A program made the position numbers and the translations under genes. Below, in pieces: positions 29,877 through 41,114 of a DNA stretch of 64,000 nucleotides. Positions within the stretch are counted from its first letter, which is position 1, and each line of letters opens with the position of its first letter. Origin of the DNA: Polychytrium aggregatum (lineage: Eukaryota; Chytridiomycota; Chytridiomycetes; Polychytriales); assembly GCF_025602895.1 (NCBI RefSeq), contig NW_026516296.1, forward strand, positions 62,001 through 126,000. The letters are read 5' to 3'. Below the pieces are notes generated by a model. It was given only the letters and a program-made list of their open reading frames with translations, did no database searches and was not told where the DNA came from.

Positions 29877-31665
29877 ATGGACGCTGCAGCCCGACAGGCC
29901 GTCAATCTCAACGTGCTGAGGCGGCACGATCCCGCCATATCCGCCATCGTCGACACCTCCAGCCATGTCGTCGTCTACAACTTTGACTCGGCAACCGAGA
30001 CATGGGTACGAGCGAGACCATCGGCCGTCTTCCGTTTCTCGCACCCCTGACCCTGGTGAAGAGCGTCGGGGTTGTCCCGCGTGCCGCTCGCCTTCTCTTC
30101 GATGGTGCTCAAGCGAGGGCAGCGAGCAATGTCATCTGCCTGATAGCCAGAGTCCCAGTGGCCGTTTCGGTGCTTTCTGACCCATCTCTCGGCTTGCTTA
30201 GAAAAAAGTGGGTATCGAGGGAACCATGTTCCTATTCCGAAAAGAGTCCCTCAACCGCTACGGCATTTTTGTCATGAATCGTCTCAGCACCGACAACCAC
30301 AATGAAGAGCTCAACTCGGAAATGGAGATCCAAGTCATGGGCGACTACGTCATATATCGTACCCTGGACGGTGAGCCTCGTCCGGCGATCGGTCGACAGC
30401 TTGGCCGTAGATGCTGGGGATTCCAGGGGCCGTACACTCCGAGGATTCCAGGGGCCGTCCACATCGAGACCCGATTCTATTTTCCTTCCGGAACCAACCG
30501 TTTATGTCCTCCTCGTCGCAGACAAAGTCGTCGGTCTGTGGATATACGAAGCCTCGGATCGGGCTCGCATCGCCAAGGAGCTGGAAAAGTGGGTAGTCGC
30601 CGCAAGGCAGATGGGGGCGCAATGTCTCCAGCAATCATGGATTCAATTCGATGTGTTTTCCAGACATCTTGCGGTGTTCATTATTTGCGCTCTCGCAGAA
30701 GATCTGTTGCAGAGTGTGGATACGGACAGAGTTCCGTCCAGCGTCTCAGCTACTTGCATGCTTGCCCGGTTTCGTCCTGACCCTCCTGTTTCGGCACATT
30801 GGTTCCTAAAGGTATAGTCGCTTGAGTGGACAGATATCAGCGATGAAACCACCAACGCCCTCGACCACTCAGGAGCCCAAGGTCGATGTCATGGCGATGT
30901 TGCAGCGGGCAGTCGAGACTGGACCGCAAGGCAACTCGGTGCAGCAGCCCGGACTACCAGCTGCCGGCCACCAGGTATGGGACACCTACGGAATCGCTTC
31001 CATCATACTCAACACCGCCTTCAAGCGAACGATGCATACTGTCGCCTGGGGATTTGTCATCCAAGCTCTGTGGCTAGCTCATTTTGCCGGTCAGCATGGG
31101 ATCAACCTACCAACCTGCCCACGGCTTAACCACTTCTGTCGCTGGTCAATCGCACCTTGCCGTGCAGCCTTCCCCGCCCCATAACCACTTGGGCCTGCAG
31201 CCCAACCATCCAGCTCCACCGGGCTTTGGGGCTACTGTGTCGTTTCCCCCCGCTCATTCGGGCGGCATGACTCCTGGTGAACAGATTCTGGCAGTCCTCG
31301 GCCAGCGACCCCAGCCTCCCAGCACGCAGCCCACCTGGGGCGCCGTTCCCTCCAACCCCGTTACTTCTGCGTGGAAGTACATTGAGGATCTGCAGCCGGC
31401 CATGCCGCACCGAGGACTCGACGAAGCTCAGTTTGCCGACCGCCTCAAGTATCTAGTGCTGAATGTGAGTCTGGCTGTATCGAATCTGTTGCTCAAGCAC
31501 AATGGCGGCCACTCCGACTACCAGAGCTGCTGTGAATATGAGAACCCAATCGCCCTTTTCTTCATCCCCGTCGCTCACATTGCCCCTGGTTGTTTGTTGT
31601 CATTTGCACGATAGGACCCTGGGTTTGTTGCAGCCTTATTTCGTGCATACTCCAGCACGCCGTAG
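29877..31665 (+). CDS. DCP1: mRNA-decapping enzyme subunit DCP1
   Basis: The exons are 29877-30005, 30202-30370, 30522-30588, 30812-30974, 31078-31464 and 31615-31665. All are GT-AG with closing phases, giving 321 residues. The EVH1-like domain starts with LNVLRRHDPAISAI and SSHVVVYNFDSATETW. It continues with IEGTMFLFRKESLNRYGIF, DYVIYRTLD and VVGLWIYEASDRARIAKEL, all characteristic of DCP1. A Pro/Gln-rich linker contains VDVMAMLQRA. The C-terminal trimerisation motif is LDEAQFADRLKYLVLND spliced to PGFVAALFRAYS. DCP1 activates DCP2 to remove the mRNA cap in cytoplasmic P-bodies. It converges on WRAP53, with 170 bases between the stops. Confidence 0.95.
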
Positions 31666-31835
31666 ATGCTCACAGAGCTTGTTCCCCCTCCCAGTGGCAG
31701 TGGGCCATCACGGGCCATATGATGACTCGCCGGTATTCACAAACGCGTAGCATAAACTACATGTACTCGGGAATGTCAATAAACTCGAGACAGATCGACC
31801 GTCTCATGGATAGCCAAGGCAGATCGCTACTGCGC

Positions 31836-34800
31836 TTAGCTGGCATCACAAACGACAGAGTCCATGTCGATATCGGCCGCTGTGTGGGATGGGTCGCTTT
31901 CATACTGGTTTGCACCATTATGGCTGTCGTCCCACTGCCCGTGTTCTGTTGGATAGCTCGGCATTGTACCAGGTGTCCGCCAGATGTCGACATAGTTGGC
32001 TGCGGGCGGCGGTACGTGTTCTGGATCGACTTCGGACTGGATGCGATAGTGACGGTGTCCGGTGCTGCTGGCCAGGAGCGGGAGGTAGGGATGATGGGCA
32101 GCAGCAGAGACCGTGTCTTGGTCGCCATCGAATAGAGTAGAGACGTGAGTTTGCTGCGATGTCGGAGGTATGCTCTCGGACGTATCAAGGAAGGCGAATG
32201 CATGTAATTGCCTCTCGGCAAGCGGTACAGTAGAGACGGGGCATCATAAACTCCTCGGCAGCTGTGCACCATACCTGAATGCACTTTATCGCTGCCGACC
32301 AATATTGGTTCGGCTTCACCGAGTTTGTAGGTCAGAATGCGCCCTTCCTGAAATCAAGATCGTCATCAGCATCAGGACTAGAACCAGCATTGGCACTGGC
32401 GAGGACAGGTGGTTGCCCACCGATGTTGAGCGAAGACTCTGTCATCGGTGACTCGCGCCCACAGCTACCGTCACAGTCATAGTCACGCTTCACTACCGCC
32501 GCCTGGAATATTGGCAGGCAGGGATGCATTCTCTCCCTTCCGCTCTCTTACCTTGTCTCCTGTTGACAGGTGACTGCTACCTGGGTCGATCGAGAATCCG
32601 ATCCGCTGACTTGTTTGTGCGTTCCGGCTGATGCGATAGAGGACCTTTTCTGTGTTCCGGATGTCCCAGCAGAGAATGCTTGTCGACGACCTCGAGGCCG
32701 AGTACAAGTAGTTGCCATCCGGTGAAAATGACACCTGCAGCAATCAGTAGCGAGGCGGACGAAGATGACCGGGACGACGGCGAAAGGAGCCGTTCGACCA
32801 CGAGCGGACGGGTGTGCGGGTGAACCAGCCAGCAGTATCAGTCATCGGATCGGTCCAGTGGAGGTGCAAAGGATGCAACAGACGCATAATCGATCGCATG
32901 GGGCAGCATGGAAACGAGCCGGCAACCCAAGAGAGCCGTCCCTCCGGTTGCTTTCGGGCTCTCTGGGCCTGCACCAGCATCGTTCCGGCGATGTACCTGG
33001 GTGATGCCGTGGGAACTGTCCTTCAACAGCAGCAGCGGGCGGTCGTTGTCGTTCCCGTCGTAGAACCCAATCGACCCCGAGAACGATCCCGCAGCGTAGA
33101 GATTGCTCATATCGGGGCAGAACGAAATGCATGAGAGGATTCCTGCGGCAGCCATGACGGACAAAGACGGTCGATCCAGTTAGAGCACTTCTTGGGTGCA
33201 AGCGCCGACTTTGATCTGCCCTAGTGGCTCCGTGCGGCGACATCGTGGATCGATCCTTGCCTTTTTGACCTTCCCTTGACCGCCTCGACTTTGTCGTCGG
33301 TCGCTTGACAGAGTCACGGCCAGGGCAGTGTATGTCGAAAATCTCGATCAGGCTGTCGAGCCCACAGTATATCCTGTTCAGGCGACATCCAAGCGCCGAG
33401 AACCAAGCATGAGTGTCGCCGGTTGGTCCGTCGCTATCGCAGATAAGGCAAATCCCACTTGCGGAGTCGATGGAGTACTGCGGACTTACTTGGTGCCATC
33501 CGGACTGAACGCTACCGACACTGGTGCAGTAATTTGGTCTAGGTGGTCGTACAGGCAATAGGTGGCCCGCAGCTGCGGAGAGGAGTAATATGGGATACAT
33601 GGCATCGTCGCCACGGGTCCGGTGGCCTGAGTGCGGATATTTTTGCTCGTGGATTGTGGAGGCGACGGATCATGCAGCCACAAAGCCGTACCTCGCCAGT
33701 GTAAGCATCCCACAGGCGTACTGGGTGGTCTTTTGAGCTTGACAGAAAGCAGCAGGTCGAGGGATCTGATGGACGGGCGAGGGTCAAATACTTTTCCACT
33801 GCGTGCCACTACATGCCACTGCTGCCAACAACTCGATCAGCAATGTGCTCGAAGGTGGGCTCGTCAATACCATGGCTGTATCTGGCAGAACGCACCTGTG
33901 GACTGCATCATCGGGTACCAGCAGCAGTCGTATATACACTCGGCTTCCCTGACGGATAGCACCGGCAGAATAGGAGGATCTGTTGCGTTTGGTTGTAGTC
34001 AGAGTGGCCGAGACGGACAGGAGAGCAGTTGAGATTGATGACGTGCTGTATATCTCCTCGGCTGCGATATCGTCCACGCATCCCTCGGGCACGGCATATT
34101 GCCCACGCCGATATTGACTGGCCCAGCGATCGTGCTGCCCAGTATCTGACGGACCTGCGCTGTGATCTTGGTCATCCAACCAGGTCTGGGAGCTGCAACG
34201 CATGAGGGTCCGGAGGGATATTTTGCCTTCAGTACGTGGCGTCGGTCGACCAGGCGAGCGAGCGAAAGAGAAATATCAAAGAAGAAGCCATGCCTGTTGA
34301 AGAGCCGCATCACATTGTCGTTCGAGTTTGAGAGCAGACATGTGCCGTCGGGACTCCTGCCAACCAGGACGGCGTTGGCCAAGATTGCAGCCAGCAGTCG
34401 TCCACGGGACGAATCGCCAGGGTCGGCATGAGTTAGGATCGACCGCACTATGAGTTGATGAACCGGTGGCCGCGCTGGCAGATCGGGTGATGGATAGGCA
34501 TTGCGATGGGACGGACACTGCGATCGGGCCCAAAGAACTCTCAATCTCGATGGGGTTGCCAATGCAGTATCCGCACATGCACCGCCGCTCTTATATACGT
34601 TTCTGCCGGACGCAAGTTCCCCGGCTACTGCATGTTAGAGGCAGCCGACCTACCATTGCACCGACTTTACAAAGTTGGGTTCGGTCGGATTGACGGCGCC
34701 GAGGCCGCCCCGGATGTCCAGGGTCTTCCATGAGTCGGCCACGGACCCTTTGAAGGGAGCAGCGGCTACTTTCCGGAGCGGATATGCTGGTGCATCGCTG

Positions 34801-34931
34801 ACGAGTGAGTCTTTGTGAAGCCGAGAGATGGGTGGATGTGGGTTGGAGGATTGTGGGTGGACGGATCTCTGTGCTGAAGTGGGATCGCGACCAGCAAATG
34901 TGCCCTCTTTGCAATCCGTCGCTGCCATCAT
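31836..34931 (-). CDS. WRAP53: WRAP53/TCAB1-type WD40 protein
   Basis: Exons placed are 34931-34654, 34356 to about 34294 (end uncertain), 33979-33896, 33765-33692, 33572-33490, 33373-33261, 33142-32997, 32734-32552, 32347 to about 32270, and a last exon ending at 31836. Diagnostic segments are NFVKSVQWSPDGTCLLSNS, AECIYDCCWYPMMQ, STCCFLSSSKDHPVRLWDA, ILSCISFCPDMSNLYAAGS, TSQRIGFSIDPGS and SAAAHHPYLPLLASSTGHRH. Human WRAP53 directs telomerase RNA and scaRNAs to Cajal bodies through CAB boxes, and the order of motifs matches it. The intron 33260-33143 has a GC donor (AAAAG/GCAAGG); this splice restores GQKGILSCISF. The C-terminal tail is acidic and unstructured. The first exon and the exon 2/3 link are less certain. 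Confidence 0.92.
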
Positions 34932-35398
34932 CGGGCATGGCTGGAGCCTCTTGGCATCGTCGAGGAATGGAACTCACCAGGCGGAGAGGCATCCGTCGGG
35001 GACATAGGGGGCGGATGTGTCGACAAGCAGCGGGAGAAGAGGGCAGATCAAGCCAGCTGCGAGACCAACATCGGAGATCGGGTTTGATGGCTTTTTGGCG
35101 CCGATACCTTGCTGTGTCGGGGTGAGTTCCCTCACGGAACTTGGTATTCCTGTTCAGCACCACAACCACAGACACAGCTGCTGTGTTGTGGACCGCACAG
35201 TGGATTATGCAGCTGGCGACGATGTATGTATATTCAGTCACCAGACGATAGTGGTCGCTGGCTTCAGCATGAGAGCATCTTCTCGATTGCAGAAACCTCG
35301 CGACGGGGCCAGATGCATGAGGCCGAGGCAGTCGGCGCAAGTAATCACCCAGGACAAGATTCCCCTCCAGCAACCGAGCTGCGGCGCTAGTTTCTGTG
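34932..35398. other. Intergenic, no gene recognised
   Basis: This holds the WRAP53 promoter side and the SEC20 3' flank. Long overlapping frames in it are shadows of the flanking genes or low complexity. Confidence 0.5.
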
Positions 35399-36938
35399 CT
35401 AGACAAACATTCCGTTGCTCTCCCCATCAAAGTCGAAGCGGTCGTGATGGTCGTGGTGCTCGTGGTGGTGCTCGTGGGCGTGGTCAGAAGCATGGCTGTC
35501 CCCGTTTTGAGCCGCCTTCGGCTTCTCGGAACTTCCGGTGTGGTAGTGGTGATGGTGGTGGTGGTCCTCGACGACGGCCGGATTGACCTTTCTTGGCGAG
35601 CATGTCCACGAACCGGCGGGACACTCCTTGGAGCCGTAGGGCAGTCCGGGAATCCATACCCGCTTCCGGATGATGTGAAGCACCGTCAAACAAAACACCA
35701 GCAAGCCAAACATGATCATAACCTTGTCGGTCCAGTCTCGTCGCTTCAGGCGAGTGATGATGGCACGTCCTCCTCGCAGGGCCCGATCGTAGCTGCTGTA
35801 CTCGGTGTGGGTTTTCTGTAGCAGCGCCGTGGAGTCATCTGCCCGGAGGAGGAGGGGGTCGCAAGTCAGACAGTTTGTTAGCCAAGCTTCCTTTCGATCG
35901 CTTGAAGTATGGGCGTTGTGCGATCATGAACCAAAGGCCGAGCGATCAAAGCCCTCCAGGGTCGAGGAGACACTCACTCAATGCCTTGGTTGTCTGGGCG
36001 CTTTTTTCAACCTCGGCGTTCATCATTTGCACTGCATTCTTGAGCATGCTCGTCAGCTCCGAGTTGGACTGGAGGAGCTTTTCTTCGGTGCTGGGCGGAC
36101 CAACGACGAAATGCGGATTCCAAGATGGTTGAAGAGCAGCATCAGCACCAAACTGCCCGATCCAGCCCACCAGCCATATCCGGGACGGTGCAGGCACTTG
36201 GGCGGTCGGGTCAATATAACGTACTCGAGTTTCTGTTGCCACAGCTCTTGCCGCTCTGTCCCGCTGGTCTTCAGCAGCTCTTCTCGCTCTCGTTCGGCAC
36301 GCCGATCCAGTTCGGATTTCATGAAGAGGTTTGTCTGTCGAATGCTGATCTGGAGTCTGCGGGTGATGGGAGGCAGAGTCAGGGGAGAAAGACTCTGCTC
36401 AAGTCTCGGCGCCGTGCAGCGCAGAGTAACCGACAGAAGCCCGACCGGACCGAGCGGATAGATCCATCGACATCCATATCAGCCGGGCGCCTTCCAGTTC
36501 CTCCGACAGGTTGGCTCAACTTTACTGGCGGTGCATTCCATCGTGCCGTTCGAGCCTGCCGAGGATCCATTCCGAGGATGTGCCGTCATAGTATTCGGCC
36601 TGCAGCCGCAGGTTCTATTGGAAAGGGATATTCAGGGATACGGCTCTGCCAGCGATGCTCGAGAACCAAAGGTCGTTCGTTGCCATCGAGGAACGTGTCT
36701 GCCTCATAGCGCACACGGCCGGTAGCAAATCGATTGGCTCTACCTGGATGGCTTGCTGGAGCGCTCTCATCTGCTCCCGCAGGTCCAGATTCAGATCGTT
36801 GATGAGCTTGACGGATGCCACTTCCTTGAGCTCGGCGATTGTGGCTTCGATGGCAAGCTCTCTCCTCGACAGCTGTTCCAGGCTCTGATGAACCTCGGGT
36901 GCGACACCGGCAGGAGGATCGACAGCACCACTCGGCAT
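35399..36938 (-). CDS. SEC20: SEC20/BNIP1-type SNARE with histidine-rich lumenal tail
   Basis: The exons are 36938-36744, 36599-36526, 36356-36225, 36090-35978 and 35838-35399, all GT-AG, giving 317 residues. SEC20 is a Qb-SNARE of ER membranes used in retrograde Golgi-to-ER traffic. The N-terminal half is helical (coiled coil). The SNARE region includes NSELTSMLKNAVQMMNAEV, TALLQKTHTEYSSYDRAL and ITRLKRRDWTDK, followed by the transmembrane segment VMIMFGLLVFCLTVLHII. After the membrane comes a lumenal tail of about 90 residues with a six-histidine run and a second cluster of His and Asp (DHAHEHHHEHHDHHD). It ends GESNGMFV without an HDEL-type signal. The start ATG (MPSGAVD) is the first before the helical region. 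Confidence 0.9.
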
Positions 36939-37293
36939 CTTGACGATTTTGGCGGCGCTGGGATGTTGGGTGCAAGGGGCGACCGACAACGAGATGCAGC
37001 AGCTGTCGACGGGTTGGAAAGGAGATGCGGGTGCAAGCCCAAGCCGTCTGAGAGGTTGCCGCGCCCAGTGTTTTTGGATCGAGCCTGAAACCTGTCCAGG
37101 CTCCCCGCTTGCCGATCTGGCGAGCAGCACATCCGTCCAGACAATCTGCACTGGTGATAGCACCCGCCCCATGTACTCCCGACACTTCGCATGGACACGG
37201 TCAGATGTGGGCGTATATTATGAAGGCACAATCAAAGTTTCAAAGCAGGCTCACGCAAGGGTGGCCCTTTGGTTCCAAGCGCATGGCAGGTAA
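36939..37293. other. Intergenic, SEC20 promoter
   Basis: This lies between the MAPEG stop and the SEC20 start, both minus. No gene or clear element is seen. Confidence 0.5.
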
Positions 37294-38063
37294 CTAGAAG
37301 AGGGATTTGATAGCAGAGGTAATGGCGGGCTGGAAGGCGAGGAACGCGCTGTAGCCGGCCGAGATGAGGGTCACTGCGATGGTGCCGGAGACACCCATGG
37401 TTCGGGTCGGTCCAAAGGCCCGCTTGTTCTTCTCGTTGAGGAAGGTCAGGTCCGCATGGAGGTAGCGGGCGATCAGCAGGATAGCCAAAGAGGAGTGGAG
37501 ATAGAGGCTGTTGGCGCCGTTCAGCTCGGCAAAGCCCAGGACGAGGAGAGCCAAGGGAACATGCTCCGTGAAGCTGCAGGGTGTACGGAGAGATGTGGGA
37601 GTGAGTCCGAGGATGCAAACAGACAGACAACGGCTGGCAGAGTTGCTCATGATCAACCAACGATGGTCATCACGGCAACGGATCCGATGACATTGCACCC
37701 CAAACAGGGAGCCAAGCGGCAGCAACGTACTTGGCATGGGCTCGGATGGCGCGGACAAGCATTTGGACGCCGTGCTCGATCTCATCGATCTCGGCTGCAG
37801 AACAGAGCGGGTTATTCAGCATGGAGCGTGCGAACACAGTGTCAAGCGCTCGATTGATGTAGTTGCCGTGGGGGGATCTCGTTCAACACACCTTGGCTCT
37901 TGCCGGCCGCTCGGGCCTTCTCAACCAGGCCCTCGCCGGCTCCGATCGAGACCTTGTTGGCGACACGCTGGCCGATGACCTTGAACATCAGGTAGGTCTG
38001 GTAACCGCCAAACAGAAGCGACCATGATCCGACAATGGGAACGAGAGGAGGGTGGATGGACAT
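37294..38063 (-). CDS. MAPEG-family membrane protein
   Basis: The exons are 38063-37892, 37794-37731 and 37573-37294, giving 171 residues. MAPEG proteins are four-helix membrane enzymes that conjugate or use glutathione, or relatives of them. The first helix is VPIVGSWSLLFGGYQTYLM. The family signature follows: RAIRAHANFTEHVPLALLVL, with the conserved RAHxNxxE core, then LAILLIARYLHADL. Two more hydrophobic segments end near ITSAIKSLF. The RAHAN core is rebuilt only when the phase-2 intron at 37730-37574 is removed. Which substrate it uses cannot be told. The protein would sit in ER or outer mitochondrial membranes by family analogy. Confidence 0.88.
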
Positions 38064-39146
38064 GGCTGGGCAAAGAGGCGCGGTGAAAGGGGGTGGAGAT
38101 GGACGAGCTGTGTGCGGCAAGGGGCCGATGATGCGATGCGGTGTGGTGCGGTGTGGTGCGGTGTGGTGCGGTGTGGTGCGGTGTGGTGAGAGGGCCATGA
38201 GTTGATAGGTTTTATCTGGATGGCAGGATCAATTTGTCAGCGCGCGAACGAGGGGGCGCCTGGGGCCGCCAAGCCCGCAGCAATTCGTAAGCGGGTTGCG
38301 GCCGAGCACCAGGGAGGAGGAGGGGCCGTATGTGCACCCCGAATGGTTCGCCGGTATCGGCGGTGGCAGTTTGCAGTGGGCACGACTGCCAACGATGCCC
38401 TGGGGCCCATGGCCGCCATGGTGGATCGCACCCCTGTTTGTGGGGCCCTCAGGTTTTTCCGGCTTGCGGTTCATCCGGCCGTCGAAATGCCAATGGCGTG
38501 CCACAGCTTGCCACTCTGGCGGCGGTGGTGCTTGGATCTGATCGCAGGCGATCCCCCAAAGTCGCCGTGCCTTGGGTATGCCCCAAGCACATCCCCACCC
38601 AATACTGCGTTGGGGGTGGCTGGTCTCGCCCAAGTTCCATCATTCGCAGACCCGAATGGCTCAGAGCCCAACAAAGCCAGACACCCAGCGATTCGGTCAA
38701 CGACCAGACGATCTGCTGCTGATGCCGCTCTGATGCCGCCCTGATGCTGCGTTGGGTATGGTGTATTTGACAAACTACAGCGGGCCGGACAGAGTCTCCT
38801 TCCTCCCGGCTGCTCACACTGATTGCTAGAACATGCAATTTCAAAACAAAAAGAGTGCTGTGGGCCGAGTGAGTTCGGCATCGTGCGCGAGTGTACTGTG
38901 GGTTGAGCGCCGATCTACTCGTAGGCCGGTTGGTTGGCTGGTTGGCTGGTTGGCTAGTTCAGACAAAGATTTGCTCTGGTGTTGGGCAGTTGGCCAACCG
39001 GCTGGGCGATGCTGGGATACCACTGAATCGATTATGGCGATCGCTATCGAAGCATATACGTGGAAGCGAGTCTCCCATGAGACCGTCCTATTACTGGCTG
39101 ACTGAGCGTGCTTGCTTGCTTGCTTGCTTGTGACTTAGATCTGGAT
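38064..39146. repeat. Intergenic with GGTGTGGTGC, TTGGCTGG and TTGC repeats
   Basis: A 10-base repeat GGTGTGGTGC (about 38137-38190, five copies) lies in the MAPEG promoter. A TTGGCTGG repeat (about 38929-38957) and a (CTTG)n tract (about 39110-39132) follow. A plus-strand frame of 180 codons (38202-38744) has no recognisable domain and is not called. Confidence 0.6.
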
Positions 39147-40750
39147 TTACTGACTGCGGATGGCCTTGGACTTGCTTCTGCCGCCGTCTTCGAGGACCTG
39201 GGGAACGCCGTTGACGACCATCTCCCGTGTGACCCGTCCGTTTCGGTCCTGAACAAGGGTCTCGACGGTCTGGTTCCCAGCTGAATCGGTCGTGGTGGTT
39301 ACGGTGCGCCTCTCGCCGTTGACGATGGTGGTGCTGGAGGAGCTCGAGGTCATAAATGCGCCGTTGTTGCCCCCGGAGCTGCTGGTGCTGCTGAAGGACA
39401 TGAACGACGACCCGCCGTTGCCTCCGTTCACGAAGCCGCCAAAGGGCTGGTGCATCGACAGACTGCCAAAGGGCGAGTGCATCGCAAAAGGATCGGCAAC
39501 GCCTCGCTGTTGGCCAGGCACCCCGCCCTGCTGCGGTCTTGCCCCAGGGCTGAAGAACGGGTCATTGGCAAAGACATCGAATCCGAACGGGTCGCGGCCG
39601 AATGGATCGCGGAAGGCTCGAGCGAACGGATCCACTCCGCCAAAGAATTGGCTAGTGATTGTTCGACGGATGGGAGGAAAGGAGAAGGAGAGGGCAGTCG
39701 CAACACAGTTAGTTGGTGTTTTGTTGGCGGCCGCTCGATCGGTCATTTGAGCGGCGCCGATTCTTGCGCGGCAAAGACATGGACTATATATCGGTATTAC
39801 TCGAACGGATGACTATCGCCACAGCGACGCCGCCCCGACAGCCTACCGAAAGATCTCGTGAGGGTCGTGGAACTGGAATCCGGGATGGAACCCAGGCCGG
39901 AAGCCACCCCGTCCGAACTGCTGCTGGTTGCTGGCGGGGCCGTTCTTCAGACCATCGATTCCATAGCTGTCATACATCTGTCGCTGCTCAGCTGCGAGTG
40001 GGAAGGCGAGAATATGGGTTGGCTGTAAGTTCCTGGGCGACACACAGCTTCGCTTGCACTGCATGGCGAGTCGATCGGGGCAGCTCGGTGTGGCTGGCAC
40101 TCAGGCGATACTTACGATCCTTGAGCACCTCGTATGCCTTTGCACGGGATGTGTCAGTCTCTGCTGCTGGCGGAACACCGGGGATTCTGACGCCACGCAG
40201 ATAGCACGGGGCATCGCTTACCTCTGATATGAGCTTGAACCGATGCTCTGCCTCATCGCGGTTGTCGGTGTTCTTGTCTGGATGCCATCTCAGCGCCTCC
40301 TTTCGGTACGCTGTCGGGATATTTGCCCAAAGGAGAGGCCGTGTCAGCATGTGTGTTCATGTCACCGCAACTGAGTGTGTTCATGCCACCGTAGCCGAGT
40401 GTGTTGCTGCTCAATCCGACCGAACGGGCATTTTGTGGTGTTGCTCGTTCCTTGAGCGGCTCACCTCGTTTGACTTCATCTGGGTTGGCAGATCGAGAGA
40501 GGCTAGTATCCATCGGTATCCATGAGAAAATGGCTATGCGTCAGTGGATGCACTCAGAGTCTCCGGGCAAGCCATTGCTCGCGAGCATCCCCGGAGCAAC
40601 CACACCCCAGATCATCCAGCCGCATCACATTACATCGCATTGCTTCGTATCGCATCGCATCACATCGCATCGCACCGAGTTGATGCACGGCAGTTCAGTA
40701 TGCGCCTACCCTAGTATTGCGTAGTAGTCCACTTGCTCGGCGGACTGCAT
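39147..40750 (-). CDS. DNAJB-type J-domain cochaperone, six exons
   Basis: The exons are 40750-40710, 40502-40465, 40310-40222, 40137-40116, 39991-39847 and 39651-39147. Phases close to 279 residues. The J domain is assembled from four small exons: [28 protein letters not shown] with the HPD motif, [19 protein letters not shown] and [15 protein letters not shown] Gly/Phe-rich region with DPF repeats ([13 protein letters not shown]) follows. The C-terminal half contains a serine-rich tract, [20 protein letters not shown], and ends with a basic SKSKAIRSQ. This layout is that of the DNAJB2/B6 group, which stimulates Hsp70 ATPase and binds aggregation-prone proteins through the Ser/Thr region. 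One exon is only 22 bases. It is divergent from ARP4. Confidence 0.94.
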
Positions 40751-41114
40751 TCTCGTGGGCTTGTGCGGTATTTGGCGAGGGATTGATGAATCGCAAATGC
40801 AGCGGGCAGCAGATACCCTGCGGGAACGGGGGTGCGTCAGCGGAGAGGCTGCTTTTGAGGGCGCCCCCGAATCCAGGGCGGATGGCGGCCTTCTCCGCGC
40901 TGATTGGTCGCGAAGGTGCGAGAACCAACGGCTGCAACCACACTGTGTGTGCAAGGCCCAGCACCGCTCGAGCCGGCTCGAGCCATCGATCCAGCCAGCG
41001 AACCAGCCAGCGAACCAGCCAGCCAGCGAACCAGCCTGGCTCGATCGGTCCCAGCGCCCGCACATGCGCACCGCTCCCCGATCTCGCTGACATCTGCAAC
41101 GACAGACGCCTGCC
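40751..41114. promoter_or_regulatory. Divergent promoter of the J-protein gene and ARP4 with an AACCAGCCAGCG repeat
   Basis: 364 bases separate the two starts. A repeat AACCAGCCAGCG (about 40990-41036, four imperfect copies) is visible. No gene lies between. Confidence 0.5.

Noticed and set aside
34292-34294. A further GC-AG intron after WRAP53 exon 2 (AACAG/GCATGG)
   Set aside because: The donor context is weak and the frame stays open beyond it, so a later GT donor is equally possible.
38202-38744. Plus-strand open frame of 180 codons
   Set aside because: No domain, unusual Trp/Arg/Pro composition, and a competing minus-strand frame over the same bases.
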